A stretch of DNA of 64,000 bases from Chaunax sp. Z400 (lineage: Eukaryota; Chordata; Actinopteri; Lophiiformes; Chaunacidae): positions 389,501 through 453,500 of the forward strand of contig JBAGJB010000177.1 in NCBI GenBank assembly GCA_037577475.1, read 5' to 3'. A program made the position numbers and the translations under genes. Within the stretch, counting starts at the first letter, position 1, and the number at the start of each line of letters is the position of its first letter. This document shows positions 21,521 through 31,200 of the stretch, piece after piece. The notes beneath the pieces were generated by a model. The model was given only the letters and a program-made list of their open reading frames with translations. It had not been told where the DNA came from and made no database searches.

Positions 21521-24016
21521 ATGACCGAGGAAATGTACAATGTCATAGTTCGCAAGTTGAGAGGAGAGTTTCATGTTCCAGTTTCTGAACGCACAAGAAT
21601 TCAACAAAATGCCTTGGTGCGTCTCTGGAGAAATCAAGGGGTCTATTCTCTCAGTGAGGATGGGCAGACACTGCTGTGTGCCGGCAAGCCAGTCATGCTA
21701 CAGTCTAATGTTGATTGTGTTGTTAAAAAGGGTCTAGATGATACTAAGGGTTCTGGAGCAAGAAAGTTGAGCAAACGACTGAAAATGCATCATAGTGGCA
21801 TAAGTGAAAGAAAGGTGCAGGAAATCTTGAACAAAACTGAGTGGTACCAACTTCAAAATGCAAAGTTTCTGAATAAGCCCCCTTTGATGACCATTCAAGC
21901 CAAAGAAGTGCAAGATCGACACCAAATTGACCTATTGGACATGGGAAAAATGAAAATTAGTTATGGTCAGGCTTTATACCGTTACATTCTCACAGTGATG
22001 GATGTGTTCAGTCGTTACATGTGGCTGAAACCATTGAAAAGAAAAAGTAGTGTTGAAATCGCCAAACACCTTAACAAGATTTATCGTGAACATGGACCAC
22101 CCAAAGTGTTACAACATGACAAAGGGACTGAGTTTAAAGGGGCAGTGAAAATTCTAATGACATCTCTGCAAGTGAAAATAATTGAAAGTTCAGCATATCA
22201 TCCACAAAGCCAAGGAAAGGTTGAGAGGACACATAGGTGGCTAAGAAAGAAGATCATGTATGATCTGGTGAAATTTCAACGGAACGAAGTTAACTGGGTC
22301 AAGCACCTACCTGTATATTCAAGAGTGCTAAATGAGGATCTTAAAGAAGTTTTAGGCTGGAGGTCTCCATTTGAAGTATACTATGGAAGAAAAAGCAACA
22401 GCATAAGGCATCCTTTATGCGGTTCTCCATCTTCTGTTCGTAAGGAGTCTGTGAGGAATCAACATTCAACTTTACCATCCTTGAGACATCGAGAAAAATT
22501 TGATACTAAACGAAAAAGGGTGAGAAGAATGGCACGGAAGGCCTCTGAGCACTGTGCTAAACTAATGATCAAGCGTGCATTCAAACAAAACCTATCACAA
22601 CACTACAATGTTAAGGACGCTGTTTTGGTCAGAATGAGGGATGGTGCCCATCGAGTCTCCAAAAAGTATCACGTAAGGCGTGGTACAATTGTGAAAAAAA
22701 ATCGAAAGCTCTCAAAATACAAAGTGAGTTTTAGGGACCCAAAGACCCTCCGACAAACACAAAAATGGTTCTTCGTGTCGGATATAACTAGTGCTACCCG
22801 GCTGCGAAAAAAGACACACTCTAAAAAACCCAAGACAGCACCATCAAAGAGAGGCCTAAACCCACTTTTGTTTCAGTACACACACACAGACAGACTAGAG
22901 GAATTTATGTCCATGGAGTTAAGCATTCGCTATGACCCTGACCCAGATGGAAATTGTCAGTTTGCAGCCATGGCTGACCAGCTATCCACCCTTGGAATAT
23001 TTAGATCACCAGAAAGCTTAAGAGATGAAATTGTCCAAGACCTCAGGAATTATCCATACAATGGAAATGGAACACTCTTGTTCAACTTTGTCGAGGGCAA
23101 TGACTGGGATGGATACTTGGAAAGAATGGCCCGAACTGGAACCTATGGTGACCACATTACTTCGCAAAGAGCATCTGAAATTTTCCAGGTCCAGTTTCTT
23201 GTAATTTCCTCTCTGGGAATCAATGCCTCAACTATTGTATCAGAGTCAAACATATATTGTCACAACAATCCAGTGCTAGTACTTGGTCATGTGGCAGAGG
23301 GGCATGGAGAACATTATCTGAGTTTGGAGGGACCAGTCACACCATTTATAGAGCATGTTTTGGATGCTCAAGCAGGACAGTTATATGACAACAACACACT
23401 TTCACCACTGCAGCCTGCCTCACCAGATGAGTCTGACCCACCTATCCAGCCTGCCTCACCAGATGAGTCTGACCCACCTATCCAGCCTGCCTCACCAGAT
23501 GAGTCTGACCCACCTATCCAGCCTGACTCACCAGATGAGTCTGACCCACCTATCCAGCCTGACTCACCAGATGAGTCTGACCCACCTATCCAGCCTGACT
23601 CACCAGATGAGTGTGACCCACCTATCCAGCCTGAGGACCCTGTTCTGACTACACCCCCTGTTCAGCCTGTCCTACCAACTGAAATGTTTCAGTCTATTAT
23701 CAAAATGACCCTTGAGGATGACATGTCAATGCTTGGGACGTTTATCAGAGTGTCTCAACATTTTAAAGACATTGCAGATCGATTCCATCCATCAATCTAT
23801 CTAAGGGAAACATTAAGCCGAAGCCTTGGGTTGGACGTCGTTGGAAAGCACACAATTAGTGTACAAAGGTTGTACAAAGCAGCAGGGCGCTTTGGTGGTG
23901 TGGCATTAAAACTCAAGGAGCTGTTTGGGAAACATTCCAAGTGGTTTATGGCTTGGCTGGTAATTAGACATATTAGACATGGACAATTTGAAATTACGGA
24001 TATATTTTGGAAATAG
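21521..24016 (+). CDS. Integrase plus OTU-protease transposon protein (Ginger/KRBA2-like), 831 aa
   Basis: An uninterrupted frame numbered here from ATG 21521. Residues about 130-250 form a Gypsy-type integrase core: D137 (HQIDLLD), D200 (VLQHDKGTEF) and E235 (GKVERTHRW), so D200 and E235 are separated by 34 residues. The zinc-binding region before it keeps histidines (MHHSGIS) but lacks the usual cysteines. Residues about 360-428 resemble the SH3-like GPY/F module that follows such integrases. Residues about 463-605 are an OTU cysteine protease (C479 in DGNCQF, H598 in GEHYLSL). Six 12-residue repeats (QPASPDESDPPI type) occupy 631-702. The C-terminus from 718 (LPTEMFQSIIK) looks F-box-like. 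The frame is open upstream to 21413. An in-frame spliced start (ATGATGCCAG at 19981-19990, donor GTATGA, to acceptors at 21453 or 21501) is also possible. Intact, so potentially active. A domesticated KRBA2-like gene is the alternative, but the flanking TIRs favour a transposon. Confidence 0.85.
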   Translation: MTEEMYNVIVRKLRGEFHVPVSERTRIQQNALVRLWRNQGVYSLSEDGQTLLCAGKPVMLQSNVDCVVKKGLDDTKGSGARKLSKRLKMHHSGISERKVQEILNKTEWYQLQNAKFLNKPPLMTIQAKEVQDRHQIDLLDMGKMKISYGQALYRYILTVMDVFSRYMWLKPLKRKSSVEIAKHLNKIYREHGPPKVLQHDKGTEFKGAVKILMTSLQVKIIESSAYHPQSQGKVERTHRWLRKKIMYDLVKFQRNEVNWVKHLPVYSRVLNEDLKEVLGWRSPFEVYYGRKSNSIRHPLCGSPSSVRKESVRNQHSTLPSLRHREKFDTKRKRVRRMARKASEHCAKLMIKRAFKQNLSQHYNVKDAVLVRMRDGAHRVSKKYHVRRGTIVKKNRKLSKYKVSFRDPKTLRQTQKWFFVSDITSATRLRKKTHSKKPKTAPSKRGLNPLLFQYTHTDRLEEFMSMELSIRYDPDPDGNCQFAAMADQLSTLGIFRSPESLRDEIVQDLRNYPYNGNGTLLFNFVEGNDWDGYLERMARTGTYGDHITSQRASEIFQVQFLVISSLGINASTIVSESNIYCHNNPVLVLGHVAEGHGEHYLSLEGPVTPFIEHVLDAQAGQLYDNNTLSPLQPASPDESDPPIQPASPDESDPPIQPASPDESDPPIQPDSPDESDPPIQPDSPDESDPPIQPDSPDECDPPIQPEDPVLTTPPVQPVLPTEMFQSIIKMTLEDDMSMLGTFIRVSQHFKDIADRFHPSIYLRETLSRSLGLDVVGKHTISVQRLYKAAGRFGGVALKLKELFGKHSKWFMAWLVIRHIRHGQFEITDIFWK
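23411..23626 (+). repeat. Six 36-bp coding repeats
   Basis: In-frame minisatellite within the integrase/OTU gene. Six 36-bp units encode QP(A/D)SPDE(S/C)DPPI. It links the OTU domain to the C-terminal domain and is acidic and proline-rich, probably a flexible linker. Confidence 0.95.
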
Positions 24017-24238
24017 AAATTTTGTTGTTTGTTTAGCCTTTTGAGGCAATTTCATATTTGTTTAAAATTAATCTTAGTGGAGAAATTTGCTGGTCACAGC
24101 AGCTCTCTAAACAAGCAGAAGACACTTACGTTGTTTAAGGTAGAACTTATATTCATTGGTTCATTATTATTTTAAATTGGCCGCAAGCCTGCATGTGTTG
24201 GTTGCATTTATTGTTGTTGAAAGGTTCTATAAATGCAT

Positions 24239-24244
24239 AAATAA
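24239..24244 (+). terminator. Putative polyadenylation signal of the integrase gene
   Basis: AATAAA 223 bases after the stop codon at 24016, followed by a GT/T-rich stretch. A second AATAAA lies near 24408. Confidence 0.55.
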
Positions 24245-24523
24245 AGCTGTTCTTTACCTATTCATCAGCGTTTCTATTTTGTATGTGCATATGTTAATGT
24301 TTACGAATGGATTAAATTTTGATACCCAGAGTTTTGTTCTGTATTATAAGAAGCATAATACGGTTTGTTGGATGTTTATAACTATTCTTGATGTGGTTTT
24401 GGTATCCAATAAAAAAAATCTGGAATTTACAGAATATTCTCTGTTAATGCAACCTTTGAATAGTGTACTGATAGTAATTGCTAAGTACTGCTACTAGGCT
24501 AATACAGTGATACTAATAATAGG

Positions 24524-24853
24524 CCTAACTTTTACAAATACTTTAAAGTAAAATAAAATACAATTAACAAACAAATAAACAATGCTTTAGAATTGTTATT
24601 ACGTAATGCACCATGTTATTACATTTTCTAGAGAATAAAAAAGTTGCAAGTGCATTTTGTAATAATCTTCTCAAAATGTAATAACTTATTACATAATGCG
24701 GCAAAATTTATTACAAAATGCGTTGGGGCAGTTTATTACAAAATGCGGCAGTTTATTACAAAATGCGGCTTTATTACAAAATGAAATGAAAAAGTTATTA
24801 CATTTTGGACGTTTATTACAAAATGCACCGTTATTACAAAATGCGGCTCAACA
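24524..24853 (-). repeat. Terminal inverted repeat, 330 bp, right end of the integrase element
   Basis: Starts CCTAACTTTTACAAATAC and ends AAATGCGGCTCAACA. It matches the right TIR of the foldback element (19559-19888) along its whole length with very few differences. It is followed by CGCCC (24854-24858). Confidence 0.93.
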
Positions 24854-25029
24854 CGCCCTCCCCTCCCTGGCTGAGTGACAGACCATGTAGAGCTTTGAAT
24901 TTGGCCACAAGTTATTGGCCTATATAATTCCAAACGTGTTCTGTCATACATAGATTTATTGGGCTACATAGCTCTAAGGGAAATTGCATAAAAAACAACA
25001 AAAAGTCACTCTTGTATAAATTCATTGTT
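24854..25029. other. Single-copy spacer between two TIRs
   Basis: 176 bp beginning CGCCCTCCCCTCCC. No gene. By the GGGCG argument it is the inverted left-flank interior of the autonomous element, once contiguous with 19889. Confidence 0.6.
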
Positions 25030-25291
25030 TAACAAACAACAATAATAGGTATTATTACATAATGCACCATGTTATTACATTTCCTAGAAAATAAAAAAGT
25101 TGCAAGTGCATTTTGTAATAATCTTCTCAAAATGTAATAACTTATTACATAATGTGGCAAAATTTATTACCAAATGCGTTGGGGCAGTTTATTACAAAAT
25201 GCGGCAGTTTATTACAAAATGAAATGAAAAAGTTATTACATTTTGGACGTTTATTACAAAATGCACCGTTATTACAAAATGCGGCTCAACA
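25030..25291 (-). repeat. Diverged, shortened terminal inverted repeat
   Basis: Same terminal sequence (ending GCGGCTCAACA) as the 330-bp TIRs. It lacks one internal GCGGCTTTATTACAAAATG unit, has point changes, and becomes alignable only loosely at its inner end (TAACAAACAAC). It is the oldest-looking TIR here and abuts satellite A' directly. Confidence 0.88.
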
Positions 25292-28200
25292 AACCTTTAG
25301 TATAAACCTTTAGTTAAACCTTTAGTTAAACCTTTAGTTAAACCTTTAGTTAAACCTTTAGTATAAACCTCTAGTTAAACCTTTAGTATAAACCTTTAGT
25401 ATAAACCTTTAGTATAAACCTTTAGTTAAACCTTTAGTATAAACCTTTAGTATAAACCTTTACTATAAACCTTTAGTTAAACCTTTAGTATAAACCTTTA
25501 GTTAAACCTTTAGTATAAACTTTTAGTCAAACCTTTAGTATAAACCTTTAGTATAAAAATTTTAGTTAAACCTTTAGTATAAACCTTTAGTTAAACCTTT
25601 AGTATAAACCTTTAGTATAAACCTTTAGTATAAACCTTTAGTATAAACCTTTAGTTAAACCTTTAGTATAAACCTTTAGTTAAACCTTTAGTATAAACCT
25701 TTAGTATAAACCTTTAGTATAAACCTTTAGTTAAACCTTTAGTATAAACCTTTAGTATAAACCTCTAGTTAAACCTTTAGTATAAACCTTTAGTATAAAC
25801 CATTAACCTTTAGTTAAACCTTTAGTTAAACCTTTAGTATAAACCTTTAGTATAAACCTTGAGTTAAACCTTTAGTATAAACCTTGAGTTAAACCTTTAG
25901 TATAAACCTTTAGTTAAACCTTTAGTCAAACCTTTAGTATAAACCTTTTGTATAAACCTTTTGTATAAACCTTTAGTATAAACCTTTAGTATAAACCTTT
26001 AGTTAAACCTTTAGTTAAACCTTTAGTTAAACCTTTAGTATAAACCTTTAGTATAAACCTCTAGTATAAACCTTTACTATAAACCTTTAGTTAAACCTTT
26101 AGTATAAACCTTTAGTTAAACCTTTAGTATAAACTTTTAGTCAAACCTTTAGTATAAACCTTTACTATAAACCTTTAGTTAAACCTTTAGTATAAACCTT
26201 TAGTTAAACCTTTAGTATAAACTTTTAGTCAAACCTTTAGTATAAAAATTTTAGTTAAACCTTTAGTTAAACCTTTAGTATAAACCTTTAGTTAAACCTT
26301 TAGTATAAACCTTTAGTATAAACCTTTAGTTAAACCTTTAGTATAAACCTTTACTATAAACCTTTTGTTAAACCTTTAGTAAAACCTTTAGTATAAACCT
26401 TTAGTATAAACCTTTAGTTAAACCTTTAGTATAAACCTTTAGTATAAACCTTTAGTATAAACCTTTAGTTAAACCTTTAGTTAAACCTTTAGTTAAACGT
26501 TTAGTATAAACCTTTAGTATAAAAATTTTAGTTAAACCTTTAGTATAAACCTTTAGTTAAACCTTTAGTATAAACCTTTAGTATAAACCTTTAGTATAAA
26601 CCTTTAGTATAAACCTTTAGTATAAACCTTTAGTATAAACCTTTAGTATAAACCTTTAGTTAAACCTTTAGTATAAACCTTTAGTATAAACCTCTAGTTA
26701 AACCTTTAGTATAAACCTTTAGTATAAACCATTAACCTTTAGTTAAACCTTTAGTTAAACCTTTAGTATAAACCTTTAGTATAAACCTTTAGTATAAACC
26801 TTGAGTTAAACCTTTAGTATAAACCTTGAGTTAAACCTTTAGTATAAACCTTTAGTTAAACCTTTAGTCAAACCTTTAGTATAAACCTTTTGTATAAACC
26901 TTTTGTATAAACCTTTAGTATAAACCTTTAGTATAAACCTTTAGTTAAACCTTTAGTTAAACCTTTAGTATAAACCTTTAGTATAAACCTCTAGTATAAA
27001 CCTTTACTATAAACCTTTAGTTAAACCTTTAGTATAAACCTTTAGTTAAACCTTTAGTATAAACCTTTAGTTAAACCTTTAGTATAAACTTTTAGTCAAA
27101 CCTTTAGTATAAACCTTTAGTATAAAAATTTTAGTTAAACCTTTAGTTAAACCTTTAGTATAAACCTTTAGTTAAACCTTTAGTATAAACCTTTAGTATA
27201 AACCTTTAGTTAAACCTTTAGTATAAACCTTTACTATAAACCTTTTGTTAAACCTTTAGTAAAACCTTTAGTATAAACCTTTAGTATAAACCTTTAGTTA
27301 AACCTTTAGTATAAACCTTTAGTATAAACCTTTAGTATAAACCTTTAGTTAAACCTTTAGTTAAACCTTTAGTTAAACGTTTAGTATAAACCTTTAGTAT
27401 AAACCTTTAGTATAAACCTTTAGTTAAACCTTTAGTATAAACCTTTAGTTAAACCTTTAGTATAAACCTTTAGTTAAACCTTTAGTATAAACCTTTAGTA
27501 TAAACCTTTAGTATAAACCTTTAGTTAAACCTTTAGTTAAACCTTTAGTATAAACCTTTAGTATAAACCTTTAGTTAAACCTTTAGTTAAACCTTTAGTA
27601 GAAACCTTTAGTTAAACCTTTAGTATAAACCTTTAGTTAAACCTTTAGTATAAACCTTTAGTTAAACCTTTAGTATAAACCTTTAGTTAAACCTTTAGTA
27701 TAAACCTTTAGTTAAACCTTTAGTCAAACCTTTAGTTAAACCTTTAGTATGAACCTTTAGTATAACCCTTTAGTATAAACCTTTAGTTAAACCTTTAGTT
27801 AAACCTTTAGTAGAAACCTTTAGTATAAACCTTTAGTTAAACCTTTAGTATAAACCTTTAGTTAAACCTTTAGTATAAACCTTTAGTATAAACTTTTAGT
27901 TAAACCTTTAGTTAAACCTTTAGTATAAACCTTTAGTATAAACCTTTAGTATAAACTTTTAGTATAAACCTTTAGTTAAACCTTTAGTAGAAACCTTTAG
28001 TATAAACCTTTTGTTGAACCTTTAGTATAAACCTTTTGTTGAACCTTTAGTATAAACCTTTACTTAAACCTTTAGTTAAACCTTTAGTATAAACCTCTAG
28101 TTAAACCTTTAGTATAAACCTTTAGTATAAACCTTTAGTATAAACCTTTAGTATAAACCTTTAGTTAAACCTTTAGTATAAACCTTTAGTATAAACCTTT

Positions 28201-31200
28201 ACTATAAACCTTTAGTTAAACCTTTAGTATAAACCTTTAGTTAAACCTTTAGTATAAACTTTTAGTCAAACCTTTAGTATAAACCTTTAGTATAAACATT
28301 TAGTATAAACCTTTATTATAAACCTTTATTATAAACCTTTATTATAAACCTTTATTATAAACCTTTAGTATAAACCTTTAGTTAAACCTTTAGTATAAAC
28401 CTTTAGTATAAACCTTTAGTATAAACCTTTAGTTAAACCTTTAGTTAAACCTTTAGTTAAACGTTTAGTATAAACCTTTAGTATAAAAATTTTAGTTAAA
28501 CCTTTAGTATAAACCTTTAGTTAAACCTTTAGTATAAACCTTTAGTATAAACCTTTAGTATAAACCTTTAGTATAAACCTTTAGTTAAACCTTTAGTATA
28601 AACCTTTAGTATAAACCTTTAGTATAAACCTTTAGTATAAACCTTTAGTTAAACCTTTAGTATAAACCTTTAGTATAAACCTCTAGTTAAACCTTTAGTA
28701 TAAACCTTTAGTATAAACCATTAACCTTTAGTTAAACCTTTAGTTAAACCTTTAGTATAAACCTTTAGTATAAACCTTGAGTTAAACCTTTAGTATAAAC
28801 CTTTAGTTAAACCTTTAGTCAAACCTTTAGTATAAACCTTTTGTATAAACCTTTTGTATAAACCTTTAGTATAAACCTTTAGTATAAACCTTTAGTTAAA
28901 CCTTTAGTTAAACCTTTAGTTAAACCTTTAGTATAAACCTTTAGTATAAACCTCTAGTATAAACCTTTACTATAAACCTTTAGTTAAACCTTTAGTATAA
29001 ACCTTTAGTTAAACCTTTAGTATAAACTTTTAGTCAAACCTTTAGTATAAACCTTTACTATAAACCTTTAGTTAAACCTTTAGTATAAACCTTTAGTTAA
29101 ACCTTTAGTATAAACTTTTAGTCAAACCTTTAGTATAAACCTTTAGTATAAAAATTTTAGTTAAACCTTTAGTTAAACCTTTAGTATAAACCTTTAGTTA
29201 AACCTTTAGTATAAACCTTTAGTATAAACCTTTAGTTAAACCTTTAGTATAAACCTTTACTATAAACCTTTTGTTAAACCTTTAGTAAAACCTTTAGTAT
29301 AAACCTTTAGTATAAACCTTTAGTAAAACCTTTAGTATAAACCTTTAGTTAAACCTTTAGTATAAACCTTTAGTATAAACCTTTAGTATAAACCTTTAGT
29401 TAAACCTTTAGTTAAACCTTTAGTTAAACGTTTAGTATAAACCTTTAGTATAAAAATTTTAGTTAAACCTTTAGTATAAACCTTTAGTTAAACCTTTAGT
29501 ATAAACCTTTAGTATAAACCTTTAGTATAAACCTTTAGTATAAACCTTTAGTATAAACCTTTAGTATAAACCTTTAGTATAAACCTTTAGTTAAACCTTT
29601 AGTATAAACCTTTAGTATAAACCTCTAGTTAAACCTTTAGTATAAACCTTTAGTATAAACCATTAACCTTTAGTTAAACCTTTAGTTAAACCTTTAGTAT
29701 AAACCTTTAGTATAAACCTTTAGTATAAACCTTGAGTTAAACCTTTAGTATAAACCTTGAGTTAAACCTTTAGTATAAACCTTTAGTTAAACCTTTAGTC
29801 AAACCTTTAGTATAAACCTTTTGTATAAACCTTTTGTATAAACCTTTAGTATAAACCTTTAGTATAAACCTTTAGTTAAACCTTTAGTTAAACCTTTAGT
29901 ATAAACCTTTAGTATAAACCTCTAGTATAAACCTTTACTATAAACCTTTAGTTAAACCTTTAGTATAAACCTTTAGTTAAACCTTTAGTATAAACCTTTA
30001 GTTAAACCTTTAGTATAAACTTTTAGTCAAACCTTTAGTATAAACCTTTAGTATAAAAATTTTAGTTAAACCTTTAGTTAAACCTTTAGTATAAACCTTT
30101 AGTTAAACCTTTAGTATAAACCTTTAGTATAAACCTTTAGTTAAACCTTTAGTATAAACCTTTACTATAAACCTTTTGTTAAACCTTTAGTAAAACCTTT
30201 AGTATAAACCTTTAGTATAAACCTTTAGTTAAACCTTTAGTATAAACCTTTAGTATAAACCTTTAGTATAAACCTTTAGTTAAACCTTTAGTTAAACCTT
30301 TAGTTAAACGTTTAGTATAAACCTTTAGTATAAACCTTTAGTATAAACCTTTAGTTAAACCTTTAGTATAAACCTTTAGTTAAACCTTTAGTATAAACCT
30401 TTAGTTAAACCTTTAGTATAAACCTTTAGTATAAACCTTTAGTATAAACCTTTAGTTAAACCTTTAGTTAAACCTTTAGTATAAACCTTTAGTATAAACC
30501 TTTAGTTAAACCTTTAGTTAAACCTTTAGTAGAAACCTTTAGTATAAACCTTTAGTTAAACCTTTAGTTAAACCTTTAGTATAAACCTTTAGTTAAACCT
30601 TTAGTATAAACCTCTAGTTAAACCTTTAGTATAAACCTTTAGTTAAACCTTTAGTATAAACCTTTAGTATAAACTTTTAGTCAAACCTTTAGTTAAACCT
30701 TTAGTATAAACCTTTAGTATAACCCTTTAGTATAAACCTTTAGTTAAACCTTTAGTTAAACCTTTAGTAGAAACCTTTAGTATAAACCTTTAGTTAAACC
30801 TTTAGTATAAACCTTTAGTTAAACCTTTAGTATAAACCTTTAGTATAAACTTTTAGTTAAACCTTTAGTTAAACCTTTAGTATAAACCTTTAGTATAAAC
30901 CTTTAGTTAAACCTTTAGTTAAACCTTTAGTAGAAACCTTTAGTATAAACCTTTTGTTGAACCTTTAGTATAAACCTTTTGTTGAACCTTTAGTATAAAC
31001 CTTTACTTAAACCTTTAGTTAAACCTTTAGTATAAACCTCTAGTTAAACCTTTAGTATAAACCTTTAGTATAAACCTTTAGTATAAACCTTTAGTATAAA
31101 CCTTTAGTTAAACCTTTAGTATAAACCTTTAGTATAAACCTTTACTATAAACCTTTAGTTAAACCTTTAGTATAAACCTTTAGTTAAACCTTTAGTATAA

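Larger units (their letters stand above)
19889..24853 (+). mobile_element. Body and right TIR of a Ginger-like autonomous DNA transposon, copy 1
   Basis: Begins with GGGCG immediately after the foldback TIR, contains the integrase/OTU gene and its intron repeats, and ends with a 330-bp TIR (24524-24853) identical in plan to the foldback TIRs but without the GGTAATGAGATGCG array. The other original end is, I infer, the diverged TIR at 25030-25291 together with the 176 bp before it, displaced by inversion (see findings). Ginger assignment rests on a Gypsy-like DDE integrase, an accessory OTU domain and TGTTG termini; the family name is recalled, not searched. Confidence 0.6.

Noticed and set aside
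24696..24951. Frames reading HFVINVQNVITF across the TIRs
   Set aside because: Arise from the repeated GCATTTTGTAATAA motif of the TIR; repeated at every TIR copy.
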